DNA from: JBDTVS01 sp040007095
Lineage (GTDB): Bacteria > Acidobacteriota > Vicinamibacteria > Vicinamibacterales > CAVVIG01
Assembly (NCBI GenBank): GCA_040007095.1
Contig: JBDTVS010000181.1
Location: forward strand, 1-64,000
DNA length: 64,000 nucleotides
Direction: 5' to 3'
The position numbers and the translations under genes are program-made. Below, piece after piece: positions 1 to 10,728 of the stretch. The notes beneath the pieces are model-generated. The model did no database searches. It was not told the origin of the DNA and worked only from the letters and a program-made list of their open reading frames with translations. The number at the start of each line of letters is the position of its first letter. Position 1 is the stretch's first letter.

Positions 1-1
1 T

Positions 2-2050
2 CCTTACAGTCTTGCAGCGTCGCAGCAGAACCTGCTCGTGACGAGCCGCGGTGGACGCGACAACCTCGCTCAGACCTTTACACTCGGCGAGAACTTCGTG
101 ATCAGCCCCACGACCCTGAATTCGGTGCGGTTCGCCCTCAATCGCACGGATATCAGCCGCACGAGCACGGACTTCTTCTCCGCCCCCGAAGTCGGCATCA
201 ACATCTTCAGCTACATGCCGCACTACATGCTGCTGGCCGTGACGAACGGATTCTCGCTCGGCGGCGGCACCGAGAGCCTCTCGACATTCACCACCAGCGC
301 CTGGCAGGTGAGCGATGACCTCACCTTGGTTCGAGGCGGCCACCAATTCGCTCTCGGTGCGAACTTTGCGCGCTGGAAGTCGCTGTCGTTGGCCAATGTC
401 CGTTCCCCGGGTCAGCTGAGCATCGACGGTACCCAGACCGGCGGCGCGGCGACCAGCACCGGTTTGTCCGACTTCCTGTTGGGACGGATGGGGACCAACG
501 CGTTGGTGCAGGCGGCCCCGAATACGCTCGACATGACGCAGAGCTACATCGGGCTGTACGCGCAGGACACCTGGAGAGCGGGCTCGCGTCTGACCGTCAA
601 CTACGGCTTGCGGTGGGAGCCATTCTTCCCGCAGCAATTACAGAATGGCGCGGTCTATCAGTTCGACCTGACGAGGTTCCAACAGAACGTCCATAGCACG
701 GTATTCCCGAACGGGCCCGCCGGACTGTATTTTCCTGGGGATCCCGGCTTCCCGACCAAGGCGGGTATGAACACCCAGTGGGGGAACCTGGGGCCTCGCG
801 TCGGAATTGCCTGGGATCCGACGGGCAGCGGCAAGACTTCAGTGCGAGCCTCGTACGGCAAGTCGTATGAATTCGTGAACGGTCAATTCCACCTGAACAC
901 CTCCGTCGCGCCGCCCTGGGGCTCGGAAGTCCGTCTCAATGCGCCTCCGGGCGGTCTCGACAATCCGTTTCTAGGCAGCCCTGGCGGCCAGACGAACATC
1001 TTCCCGGTCACGTTCAATCAACAGGCGCCGTTTTCGCTGAACGGACCCTTCCTGAGCTTGAGCAACGACATGGCGTCCACGTCCGTCCACATGTGGAACC
1101 TCACGGTTGAACGGCAAATGGCCTCGTGGCTGTTCTCAGCCGGCTACGTCGGCAGCCGCACGAACGACATCTGGGAGTCGACGCCGATCAACAACGGGCT
1201 GTTCGTCCCGGTCGCCGGCGCGGCACCGAGCGCGGTCAACCTCAACGCCCGGCGTCCGCTGGCGATCGCGGATCCCGTGAACGGGAAGTTCTATGGTCCG
1301 CTGGATCTGTACGTCACCGACGGAAAGCAGCGTTATAGCGGCATGTTGTTGACCGCCCGGACGAACGGAGCACACGGCACGACCTTGAATGTGAACTACA
1401 GCCTGTCGCACTGTTCCGGATCTCCCGATGGCTTCGGCGGCGCCACCACGAACGTGTCGAGTGGCTACAACATCCCCGGCAACCCGGGCTATGACGACGG
1501 CAATTGCACGGCGGATCGGCTCCACAACTTCTCGTTGACAGCGGGAGTGGAGTCGCCTCGGTTCGAACGCGCCGGGCTTCGGGCCGTCGCCACTGGATGG
1601 CGGCTGGTTGGGAGTTTCAGGGCGTTGACGGGTCCCTGGCTCACAATCAGCACGGGCGCGGACGTTGCGCAAAACGGACAGGCCGGTACGCAGCGGGCGG
1701 ACCAGGTTGCGGGCGTCGATCCCTACGCGGACCAGTCGATCAACGTGACCAACGGTGGCATCAGGTTCTTGAATCCGCTCGCGTTCGCGCAGCCGACGGC
1801 CGGCGCGCTCGGCAACAGCGTGCGAAACAGTATTCGCGGGCCTGGGAGCAAGAATGTGGACCTGGCGTTGACCAGGAACTTCCGCCTGTCGAGCACACAG
1901 AGCTTTGAGCTTCGAGCGGAGGCGTTCAACGCGTTCAACTGGTTCCAGTGGGGCCAACCGGTCACGGCTCGCAGCAGCGCGACATTCGGCCAGATTCTGA
2001 CGGCCGTCAGTCCGCGCGTGCTCCAGCTTGCCGTGAAGTATGCTTTCTAA
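2..2050 (+). CDS. TonB-dependent receptor, Oar-like, C-terminal part (5' truncated by window)
   Basis: The frame is open from the first complete codon at base 2 and runs to a TAA, so only the last 682 or so residues of a larger protein are present. The sequence alternates aromatic and polar residues as in a beta-barrel, has receptor-like segments such as YAQDTWR and LTVNYGLRWEPF, and ends in a phenylalanine (KYAF), the outer-membrane insertion signal. This is the barrel region of the large Oar/TonB-dependent receptor family that is greatly expanded in Acidobacteria, usually with an N-terminal carboxypeptidase-regulatory-like domain and plug, which would lie upstream of the window. The transported substrate cannot be read. 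The exported operon begins about 135 nt downstream on the same strand. Confidence 0.85.
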   Translation, partial: PYSLAASQQNLLVTSRGGRDNLAQTFTLGENFVISPTTLNSVRFALNRTDISRTSTDFFSAPEVGINIFSYMPHYMLLAVTNGFSLGGGTESLSTFTTSAWQVSDDLTLVRGGHQFALGANFARWKSLSLANVRSPGQLSIDGTQTGGAATSTGLSDFLLGRMGTNALVQAAPNTLDMTQSYIGLYAQDTWRAGSRLTVNYGLRWEPFFPQQLQNGAVYQFDLTRFQQNVHSTVFPNGPAGLYFPGDPGFPTKAGMNTQWGNLGPRVGIAWDPTGSGKTSVRASYGKSYEFVNGQFHLNTSVAPPWGSEVRLNAPPGGLDNPFLGSPGGQTNIFPVTFNQQAPFSLNGPFLSLSNDMASTSVHMWNLTVERQMASWLFSAGYVGSRTNDIWESTPINNGLFVPVAGAAPSAVNLNARRPLAIADPVNGKFYGPLDLYVTDGKQRYSGMLLTARTNGAHGTTLNVNYSLSHCSGSPDGFGGATTNVSSGYNIPGNPGYDDGNCTADRLHNFSLTAGVESPRFERAGLRAVATGWRLVGSFRALTGPWLTISTGADVAQNGQAGTQRADQVAGVDPYADQSINVTNGGIRFLNPLAFAQPTAGALGNSVRNSIRGPGSKNVDLALTRNFRLSSTQSFELRAEAFNAFNWFQWGQPVTARSSATFGQILTAVSPRVLQLAVKYAF

Positions 2051-2184
2051 CTGACCCGATCCGCCCGGTGCACAGCACGTTGAAACCTGTGCACCGGCTT
2101 GCATCCGTCGCCGGCTTGCCATTGACCATGAAGAAATCCGGTCGAATTCCCATGGCGAACGGCACAATAGCAGCAGGAGGAAGG

Positions 2185-3039
2185 ATGGCTAACCGCAGGC
2201 GAGCCGCGTTGGCGGCCGCGCTGACGCTGCTGGCGATGACTGTCGTCAGCGTCCCGGCGTTTGCCCAGATGGAGTTCTCCGGCGAGTGGGCTCCGGTGCA
2301 GGACGAGGACAACACCGGCAACCCGTATGTCGGCGAATTCCTCGGCATCCCGATGAGCCGTGCCGGCAGCCTGCGCGCCCAGGCGTGGAACGCTTCCCTC
2401 TATACGCTGCCGGAATGGCAGTGTCGGCCCCACGGGGCCATGTATATTTCGCGCGGTCCTTCGCAGGTGCGTATCTGGAAGGAAGTCGATCCGGTCTCCC
2501 GTCAAATCGTCGCCTATCACGCGGAATGGTTGCGGTCCGTCGACAATCCGTACTTCCTCGACGGCCGCCCGCGTCCGTCTCAACTGACGCCGCACACCTG
2601 GGGCGGATTCTCCACCGCGGTGTTCGAAGGCGAGGCGCTGAAGATCACGACGACGCACTTGAAAGAGGACTACTATCGGCGCAACGGTGTGCCGTCGAGC
2701 GATGAAGCCACGCTCACGCAGTACTGGATCCGTCGCGGCGACTATCTGACGTGGGTGACCATCGCCTACGACCCGTTGTATCTCACCGAGCCGATGATTC
2801 GGAGCAGCGAATACCGCTTTTCGCCGAACCAACAGATTCCGCCATATCCGTGTACCGCCGTCGAGGAAGTTGCGCGGGAGCAAGGTGTCGTACCGCACCA
2901 TCTGCCGGGAACCAACCCCTTCTTGAAGGAATTCGGGCAGAAATTCAATCTCCCGCTCGAAGTGACTCTGGGCGGGTCCGAATCCATGCATCCCGAGCTG
3001 GCGCGCAAGATTCAACGCGAACGCAACGAGAAGAAGTAG
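2185..3039 (+). CDS. Exported protein of unknown function, acidobacterial family
   Basis: A 284-residue protein. The start at 2185 was chosen because AGGAGG lies just upstream (2175-2180) and it gives a clean signal peptide (basic MANRRR, hydrophobic stretch, cleavage near AFAQ). The mature part contains TLPEWQCRPHGAMY, a segment GVPSSDEATLTQYW and a later YDPLYLTEP. Near-equivalent segments (GVPYSDKAVLTEH and EDPVYLTQP) occur in the protein at 4151-4984, so the two are paralogs. The family is common in Acidobacteria but I know no biochemical function. It is first of three same-strand genes with short gaps (22 and 9 nt), probably one operon with the metallo-beta-lactamase-fold protein. Confidence 0.8.
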   Translation: MANRRRAALAAALTLLAMTVVSVPAFAQMEFSGEWAPVQDEDNTGNPYVGEFLGIPMSRAGSLRAQAWNASLYTLPEWQCRPHGAMYISRGPSQVRIWKEVDPVSRQIVAYHAEWLRSVDNPYFLDGRPRPSQLTPHTWGGFSTAVFEGEALKITTTHLKEDYYRRNGVPSSDEATLTQYWIRRGDYLTWVTIAYDPLYLTEPMIRSSEYRFSPNQQIPPYPCTAVEEVAREQGVVPHHLPGTNPFLKEFGQKFNLPLEVTLGGSESMHPELARKIQRERNEKK

Positions 3040-3061
3040 CGTTCGGACCAGGAGTAGAGCC

Positions 3062-4141
3062 GTGAAGAGACACGCCACGCGCGCCCGGTTTCTCTTTGCT
3101 GTCGTGGCGGGTGCCGGGTTGACGGCGACGACGATCGCGCAACAGAACCGCGCGCCGGCGGCCCCGGCATCCGTCGAAGTCACGCCGGTTCGCGACAACA
3201 TCTACGTCTTCTCCAGCGGCGGCACCAACATCGTGGCATCGGTCGGTCGAGACGGGGTGTTCCTCGTGGATACCGGACTCGAGCAGAATGTCGAACCGAT
3301 GCTGGCGGCCCTCGCCCAGCTGCAAAAGATGCTGGATTTCAAACGACCGGCGTCTGAGCGCTTCGGGGCGGAGGGTCGATCGTCAACCCTGCTCGAACCG
3401 TATTATCGAAGCGAGCCACCCAAACCCATCCGCTACGTCGCGAATACTACGTTTGCCCCGGACCACATCGGCGGCAACGCGAAGCTGAGAGCCGCAGGAA
3501 AGACGTTCACCGGCGGCAACGTGGCGGGCGAGATCGACGCAGCCAACGAGGGCGCCGCGATTCTGGGCTACGAGGAGCTCGTCGACCGGATGGTGAAGGC
3601 GAAATTTCCCACGCCGGCGTTGCCGACCGAGACCTTCTTCGGCGATCACATGAAGCTCAGCCACTTCTTCAACGGTGAAGGCGTCGTCCTGTATCACGCC
3701 CCCGCCGCCACCACCGACAGCGACAGCATCGTCAATTTCCGGCGGTCGGACGTGTTCGCCACGGGCGACATCTTTCGGATGTCGGGATTCCCGAAAATCG
3801 AGCTGGACAAGGGCGGCAGCATCCAGGGCGTGCTCGCGGCGCTGAATCGTCTGATCGACATGTCGGTGGCCGAGTTTCGGACCGAAGGCGGAACGATGTT
3901 CGTCGGCGGCCACGGCCGGATCGGCGATCTCGCAGATCTGACGTACTACCGCGACATGTGCACCATCATTCGCGATCGAGTGCAGGACCTCGCGAAGAAG
4001 GGGATGACGCTCGCGCAGGTCAAAGCCGCAAAGCCCACCGAAGATTGGGACGGCCGCATGGGGACCGACCCTTCCTGGACGAGCGATATGTTCGTCGAGG
4101 CAGTGTTCAAGAGTCTCGCGGCGCCTCCAGCGAAGAAGTAG
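3062..4141 (+). CDS. Exported metallo-beta-lactamase-fold protein lacking the Zn1 site
   Basis: 359 residues with an N-terminal signal sequence. The fold is shown by VFLVDTG (about 66-72), PDHIGGN (133-139), ATGDIF (233-238) and VGGHGR (281-286). The usual HxHxDH motif reads T130-F-A132-P-D134-H135, and the histidine expected in PAAHTD is T217. The ligands that normally make Zn1 are therefore replaced (His to Thr, Ala and Thr), while the Zn2-type ligands D134, H135, D236 and H284 remain. It is either a mononuclear enzyme or a pseudoenzyme. The C-terminal helical part (RDMCTIIRDRVQ onward) matches exported acidobacterial MBL proteins. GTG start at 3062; it sits between two paralogous exported unknowns, suggesting joint work in the periplasm. 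Confidence 0.85.
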   Translation: MKRHATRARFLFAVVAGAGLTATTIAQQNRAPAAPASVEVTPVRDNIYVFSSGGTNIVASVGRDGVFLVDTGLEQNVEPMLAALAQLQKMLDFKRPASERFGAEGRSSTLLEPYYRSEPPKPIRYVANTTFAPDHIGGNAKLRAAGKTFTGGNVAGEIDAANEGAAILGYEELVDRMVKAKFPTPALPTETFFGDHMKLSHFFNGEGVVLYHAPAATTDSDSIVNFRRSDVFATGDIFRMSGFPKIELDKGGSIQGVLAALNRLIDMSVAEFRTEGGTMFVGGHGRIGDLADLTYYRDMCTIIRDRVQDLAKKGMTLAQVKAAKPTEDWDGRMGTDPSWTSDMFVEAVFKSLAAPPAKK

Positions 4142-4150
4142 CCCACGACC

Positions 4151-4984
4151 ATGTCGAATCACCAATCGCGCTGGGGAGTCTTCGCTTTGACGCTCGTCCT
4201 CTTCTTTGCGTGGCCTCCGCTCGCACCCCATCCCCTGCACGCCCAACAGCGCGGCGGGCGAGGCGGGGCGCCGCAGGGTCCGCCGGCCACGGGACAGAGC
4301 GCCGCGCCGATCGATCTCACCGGCTACTGGGTGTCGATGATCGTCGACGAATGGCGTTTCCGGGTGTCGCCGCAGAAAGGCGACATCGCATATCTGCCGC
4401 TCAACGCAGACGCCAGACAGCTGGCCAACACGTGGGACCCGGCAAAAGACGAAGCGGACGGCAAGGCGTGCAAGGCGTACGGGGCCGTCGGCGTGATGCA
4501 GCGGCCAGGCCGCCTGCACATCACGTGGGAGAACCCGAACACTCTCAAGATCGAGGCCGACGCCGGCACACAGTCCCGGACGATTCATTTCGGTCCGGCT
4601 CCCGCCCAGGTCGGGGCACCTTCGTGGGCGGGCTATTCGAACGGCAACTGGCGGGTGAATGGGCGCTTGATGATCGACACGGGCGGTATCGGCCTGGTGC
4701 CGGCGCTACGTCAGAGCGGCACCTCGACGAGTGGCGCGCTGACGGTCGTCACGACGAACATGCTGTCCGGGTACATTCGCAAGAACGGCGTGCCGTATAG
4801 CGACAAGGCCGTCTTGACCGAGCACGTCAACCGCCTGACGGGACAACAGAACGACGTCTATCTGTCGGTGACGGCGATGGTCGAGGATCCGGTGTATCTG
4901 ACGCAACCATTTGTCCGAACATACACGTTCAAGAAGCAAGCGGACGCCGCCGGCTGGGCCCCGACGCCCTGTTGGAACCGCTAA
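4151..4984 (+). CDS. Exported protein of unknown function, paralog of 2185-3039
   Basis: 277 residues with a signal peptide (hydrophobic core FALTLVLFFAW, cleavage near LHAQ) followed by a Gly/Arg/Pro-rich linker. The core shows GYW near the mature start, GYSNGNWRVNGRLMIDT, NMLSGYIRKNGVPYSD and VEDPVYLTQPF. These parallel the neighbouring protein at 2185 and, more loosely, those at 51036 and 52121, where the segment reads GRWDGDTLVVET and GKWDGDTLVVET. Here the expected DGDT is replaced by VNGR. Starts 9 nt after the MBL-fold gene and is the last gene of the operon. Function unknown. Confidence 0.8.
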   Translation: MSNHQSRWGVFALTLVLFFAWPPLAPHPLHAQQRGGRGGAPQGPPATGQSAAPIDLTGYWVSMIVDEWRFRVSPQKGDIAYLPLNADARQLANTWDPAKDEADGKACKAYGAVGVMQRPGRLHITWENPNTLKIEADAGTQSRTIHFGPAPAQVGAPSWAGYSNGNWRVNGRLMIDTGGIGLVPALRQSGTSTSGALTVVTTNMLSGYIRKNGVPYSDKAVLTEHVNRLTGQQNDVYLSVTAMVEDPVYLTQPFVRTYTFKKQADAAGWAPTPCWNR

Positions 4985-5026
4985 GAAAACTGAAAACTCA
5001 GAACTGTGCAGAATTGAAATCCGGAA

Positions 5027-5053
5027 CCACAAAGACACGAAGAACACAAAGAA
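5027..5053 (+). repeat. CACNRAG periodic repeat between convergent genes
   Basis: Three consecutive units of the form CACAAAG, CACGAAG and CACAAAG spaced 8 and 9 nt apart. Just upstream (4989-5004) lies AACTGAAAACTCAGAA, which recurs on the opposite strand inside the 143-bp element at 26401-26543. It lies between two convergent genes. The same periodic motif appears in other intergenic spaces (11546, 16253, 20556, 58141). Confidence 0.6.
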
Positions 5054-5057
5054 TCTC

Positions 5058-6116
5058 TCAGTTTTCGATCCGTTCCCGCCACAACCCCAGCGCCTTCTGT
5101 ACCGGGCGATCGGAAAAACTGAACAGGACGACATCGTCCTGCGCGTGGTGGGACACGGGAGCCCACGACGGGGCAACGAAGACATCGCGCGCCTGCCACG
5201 ACAAGGTCGTTTCGCCGATGCGGCTCTGCCCGCGTCCTTCGATCACGTGATAGACCGTGGCGTCGGTCGAGCGGAACCCGGTGCCTGAGAATCCCCCGGG
5301 AAGGAACTGGAGAAACGCTCCGATCGTCGGCATCGGATAGCCTCCCGTCGCGGGATTCACGAACTGCATCTTGATTCCGTGCGCCGGGTCGAGCGGGCCG
5401 TGCCTGTGCATGCGATCGAGCGTCTCGCGGCTTCGCGCGTAGGGATACGTGAACAACGGCGAGGATTTGCGGTCGGGTGTGTACTCGAGCGGTAACAGGT
5501 TTGCGCCGAAGCGGTTCAGCGAGTCGCCCTCGATCTTCGACACCGGCTGCATGGTCTCCGGATGATGCTCGGCGAATCCAGAGTCGAACATGTTGACAAT
5601 CGGGATGTCGAGGCCATCCAGCCACACGACAGGGTCGTTGCCCGGATTGCCGTGATCGTGGTACGTCCATGATGGCGTCAGAATGAAGTCTCCTGGGTGC
5701 ATCGTCGTACGCTCGCCATCCACCGCGGTGTAGGCGCCCTGACCCTCGATGACCAGCCGGAGCGCGGCCGCCGTATGGCGGTGGGTGCGCGCGACTTCGC
5801 CGGGCAGAATGAGCTGCAGCCCGGCGTACAGACTCTGCGTGATCCGTGACGCACCCGCGAGACCGGGATTTTCGAGGATGATGACGCGTCGTTCGGCCTC
5901 CTCGGCAGTGATGAGGCGACCGGCTTCCATCAGCAGAGGCCGAAGTTCCTCGTACCGCCAGATCGCCGCCACACACGGCGTCTGGGGCTCGCGGGGCACA
6001 ATCGATCCCAGCACGTTCCACAAGGGCGCGGCGTTCTTCTCGCCGAGCCGACCGTTGAAGGCCTCCCGCTCTGGAGTGCTGGTGGGCTTGACGTAGAACG
6101 TCGACGGCGTTTCCAT
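5058..6116 (-). CDS. Gentisate 1,2-dioxygenase (bicupin)
   Basis: 352 residues, the usual length of the family. Gentisate dioxygenase opens the ring of 2,5-dihydroxybenzoate to maleylpyruvate with Fe(II) and O2 in the cytoplasm. The N-terminal cupin carries the iron-binding H112-R-H114 in ARTHRHTAAALRLVIEG, and the third histidine in the TYHDHG segment (H153/H155). LWNVLGSIVPREP near residue 32 and SWTYHDHGN are typical of the family. A second cupin follows (FLQFLPGGF, YHVIEGRG, WQARDVFVAPSW). It lies 156 nt downstream of the FAH-family gene on the same strand, the natural next step. The family also includes salicylate and 1-hydroxy-2-naphthoate dioxygenases, so the exact substrate is inferred. 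Confidence 0.88.
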   Translation of the reverse strand: METPSTFYVKPTSTPEREAFNGRLGEKNAAPLWNVLGSIVPREPQTPCVAAIWRYEELRPLLMEAGRLITAEEAERRVIILENPGLAGASRITQSLYAGLQLILPGEVARTHRHTAAALRLVIEGQGAYTAVDGERTTMHPGDFILTPSWTYHDHGNPGNDPVVWLDGLDIPIVNMFDSGFAEHHPETMQPVSKIEGDSLNRFGANLLPLEYTPDRKSSPLFTYPYARSRETLDRMHRHGPLDPAHGIKMQFVNPATGGYPMPTIGAFLQFLPGGFSGTGFRSTDATVYHVIEGRGQSRIGETTLSWQARDVFVAPSWAPVSHHAQDDVVLFSFSDRPVQKALGLWRERIEN

Positions 6117-6272
6117 GGGCGATCCTTCGGATGGCTGACGGATTGACCGAGCGGCTTTGGTCTCAGCGAACTGCGCCCCGCGAAAGCACGAAGCCTCGAA
6201 GTCAATCGATCAGGACGTGGTGTCCGTGTTTTCGGGTTGCACTTGGCGTCTGCAAACGCGCGGAACCGGCCA

Positions 6273-7145
6273 CTACTGCTCCACGAGATCCGCCGCTCGC
6301 ACCGCCACCTGCATGGCGCCGACTCCCTCTATGCTAGCCGTAATCTGATCGCCGGGCTGGATCGGCCCGACGCCTTCGGGTGTGCCCGTGAAGATCACAT
6401 CGCCGGGATGCAAGGTGTAGAAAGACGACGCGAATTCGATGAGCTCGGGAACTCCCAGAATGAGGTCTCGGGTGTTCGACTGTTGACGGATCTCGCCGTT
6501 CACGGACAAATGGACGTCGAGATTGCCGGGATCCTCGAGCTCGTCGGCGGTGACCAGCCAGGGACCGAGGACACTGTAGCTGTCCACCGACTTGCGCAAG
6601 GATCGCTCTTCCGGTCCCCTGATGGTGATGTCGAGACCGATGCAGTAGCCGGCGACGTAGGCGAGCGCGTCCGCGCGCGCGACTCCGCTGGCTCGTCGTC
6701 CGATCACAAAGGCGAGCTCTACCTCATGATCGCTGCGTCGGTCGAGCTTGCGTAAAGCCACGCCTTCGCCGGCGCCACTCATCGAGCTCGTCGCTTTCAA
6801 GAAGAGACCGGCGTTTTGGATCGTGGCGATCGGCCTGTTGTGGTGAATGTCCGCGTTGGCGCGGACTTCAGCAAGGTGTTTCTGGTAGTTGACCGGCGCA
6901 GCCACGAGCTTGCCGGGGTTGGCGACGGGGCTGAGCAGCGACACGGCCGCCAGCGGCCGCGATGGCGCGTCGGCCGCGAGCTCGAGAATCCGCGGCCGCA
7001 AGGCGTTGAGATGCTCGATCAACACGTCGTGTCCCGGGAGTGGATACCGATAGCTCGGCAGGACATCGAGTGCCGCCGTCACATCCTGCACCGTGTCCCC
7101 GTTCACGACGCCAAGACGTCCGTTGCCGAACCGGCAAAGCCGCAT
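6273..7145 (-). CDS. Fumarylacetoacetate hydrolase family protein (fumarylpyruvate hydrolase-like)
   Basis: 290 residues. Metal ligands of the FAH fold are visible: E141 and E143 in SDHEVELAFVIGR and D172 in GLDITIRG; FTGTPEGVG (252-260) is the family signature. The N-terminal about 70 residues form the usual small lid domain. Enzymes of this family hydrolyse C-C bonds in fumarylpyruvate or acylpyruvates, and some act as hydratases or decarboxylases in meta-cleavage pathways. With gentisate dioxygenase next in line, fumarylpyruvate or maleylpyruvate hydrolysis is the best guess, but the extradiol dioxygenase at 15202 leaves a meta-pathway role open. Divergent from the LigM-like gene. Confidence 0.85.
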   Translation of the reverse strand: MRLCRFGNGRLGVVNGDTVQDVTAALDVLPSYRYPLPGHDVLIEHLNALRPRILELAADAPSRPLAAVSLLSPVANPGKLVAAPVNYQKHLAEVRANADIHHNRPIATIQNAGLFLKATSSMSGAGEGVALRKLDRRSDHEVELAFVIGRRASGVARADALAYVAGYCIGLDITIRGPEERSLRKSVDSYSVLGPWLVTADELEDPGNLDVHLSVNGEIRQQSNTRDLILGVPELIEFASSFYTLHPGDVIFTGTPEGVGPIQPGDQITASIEGVGAMQVAVRAADLVEQ

Positions 7146-7225
7146 ACAATATTCCGTCGTTGACGCGAACCCCTTTATACACCACTTGAAAATTCTGAGT
7201 CTTGCAGGAAGAGCGACGAGGAGCC
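7146..7225. promoter_or_regulatory. Divergent promoter region of the aromatic genes
   Basis: An 80-nt AT-richer spacer between the start codons of the FAH-family gene (minus) and the LigM-like gene (plus). It must hold promoters for both directions. TTGACG and TTTATACACC can be seen, but not at a convincing -35/-10 spacing, so no single promoter is called. A Shine-Dalgarno GAGGAG at 7218-7223 precedes the ATG at 7226. Confidence 0.4.
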
Positions 7226-8599
7226 ATGGCTGATCAAAGTTTAGAAGACGTGTTGCAGCAGAGCGGGAACCCGGTGGAGTTGCTGAGGAATTCGCAGATC
7301 GGCCCGTATGCCTTTCCAGTGGTGCCGGCCGAGTTCACGAATTGGCGGGATGAACAGCGGTCGTGGCGGGAGACGTGCGCCCTGTTCGACCAGTCTCACC
7401 ACATGACGGATCTCTACGTCGAAGGTCCCGATGCGCTCAAAGTGTTTTCCGCTCTCGGCATCAATAGCTTCAAGAACTTCAAGGTCAATCAGGCCAAGCA
7501 ATTCGTCGCCTGCAATCACGAAGGCCATGTGATCGGCGATGCGATTCTGTTTTATCTGGAAGACGGCAGATTGAGTCTCGTCGGCCGACCTTCGGCCATC
7601 AATTGGGTCCAATACAACATCGAGACCGGCGGCTACGCGGCCTCGGCGGAGCGAGACGAGCGGTCGGCCGTCAACAAGGGCACGCGAAAATTCTTCCGCT
7701 ACCAGGTGCAGGGGCCGAACGCCCTCAAGGTGATGGAGAAGGTGCTGGGCAAACCGGCTCCCGACATCAAGTTCTTCAACATCAGCGGAATCGCCGTTGC
7801 GGGCCGGGAGATCCAGGCCTTGCGTCACGGCATGGTTGGGCAGCCGGGATGGGAACTGTTTGGCCCGTGGGAATACGGGAACGAGGTCAAGAGCGCGATT
7901 GTCGCCGCCGGCCAGGAGTACGGGATTCGCCAGGTGGGTGCGAGAACATACCCGACCAGCTGCCTTGAATCCGGCTGGATTCCCTCGCCTTTGCCCGCCG
8001 TTTACGTGGGTGACGAGTTGAAAGCCTACAGGCAGTGGCTGAGCTCGAAAAGCTACGAAGCCATGGCGTCACTCGGCGGCAGCTTCCACTCCGACAAGAT
8101 CACCGACTACTACTTGACGCCCTACGACCTCGGCTATGGGCCGTTCGTCAAGTTCGATCATGAATTCGTGGGAAGAGCCGCCCTCGAGAAGATCGCCGAG
8201 AAGCCGAAGCGGAAGAAGGTGACGATTGTCTGGAATGGCGACGATATCGCCAAGGCGTTCGGTTCCTTGTTTCATGTCGGCGGCGACGCCACCAAGTACA
8301 TCGACCTGCCCCTCGCCAACTATGCGACGTTGCCGTACGACAAGCTGTTGAAAGACGGGAAGATCGTCGGCCTCTCGACCTATACCGGCTACACCTACAA
8401 CGAACGCGCGATGGTTTCGCTCGGGATCGTCGATATCGAACACAGCGAGCCCGGCACCGAAGTCACGCTGGTGTGGGGTGAGGACGGGCGCGGTTCGACG
8501 AAACCGACGGTGGAGCGTCACGCGCAGATGGAAATTCGCGCGACGGTGGCGCCGGTCCCCATCGCCGAAGTCGCCCGCACTGCCTATCGACCACGATGA
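7226..8599 (+). CDS. LigM-like tetrahydrofolate-dependent aromatic O-demethylase (GcvT family)
   Basis: 457 residues; start ATG 7226 has GAGGAG just upstream. The protein belongs to the aminomethyltransferase (GcvT) fold, and its length and the segment ESGWIPSPLPAVYVGDEL resemble LigM and DesA. Those enzymes move the methyl group of vanillate, 3-O-methylgallate or syringate to tetrahydrofolate. Other landmarks are CALFDQSHHMTDLYVEGPDA near residue 45 and FHVGGDATKYIDLPLANY near 350. Role inferred: O-demethylation of a lignin-derived methoxy-aromatic, producing 5-methyl-THF and a diol for ring cleavage. The nearby MetE-like proteins may take the methyl group. Exact substrate unknown. Confidence 0.8.
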   Translation: MADQSLEDVLQQSGNPVELLRNSQIGPYAFPVVPAEFTNWRDEQRSWRETCALFDQSHHMTDLYVEGPDALKVFSALGINSFKNFKVNQAKQFVACNHEGHVIGDAILFYLEDGRLSLVGRPSAINWVQYNIETGGYAASAERDERSAVNKGTRKFFRYQVQGPNALKVMEKVLGKPAPDIKFFNISGIAVAGREIQALRHGMVGQPGWELFGPWEYGNEVKSAIVAAGQEYGIRQVGARTYPTSCLESGWIPSPLPAVYVGDELKAYRQWLSSKSYEAMASLGGSFHSDKITDYYLTPYDLGYGPFVKFDHEFVGRAALEKIAEKPKRKKVTIVWNGDDIAKAFGSLFHVGGDATKYIDLPLANYATLPYDKLLKDGKIVGLSTYTGYTYNERAMVSLGIVDIEHSEPGTEVTLVWGEDGRGSTKPTVERHAQMEIRATVAPVPIAEVARTAYRPR

Positions 8600-8697
8600 G
8601 CGGCGAGTCCGCCTGCTCGCGGCCACGGCCGGACGCGAGCACCGTGAACCGTATTTAGGAATGACGGATACGCGCCGGTCGTATCGGCGGAGGAATC

Positions 8698-8745
8698 ATG
8701 GAACTCGGACTGAGCGGCAGGGTGGCGCTGATCACCGGCTCATAG
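8698..8745 (+). pseudogene. Short-chain dehydrogenase N-terminal remnant
   Basis: After a clear Shine-Dalgarno (GGAGG at 8689-8693) an ATG opens the frame MELGLSGRVALITGS followed directly by TAG. This is the first strand and the beginning of the TGxxxGxG nucleotide-binding loop of an SDR oxidoreductase, cut exactly before the rest of the Rossmann fold. No further SDR sequence follows; within 42 nt the convergent FG-GAP gene ends. It is best explained as a deletion remnant of a gene that once followed the O-demethylase gene in the operon; a chimeric assembly join is the alternative. Confidence 0.75.
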
Positions 8746-8786
8746 AGAAAAACCAGCTCGCCGGGCAGTTAGATGATCCCATCCAC

Positions 8787-10718
<1,932 letters not shown>

Positions 10719-10728
10719 TCAGCAGATT

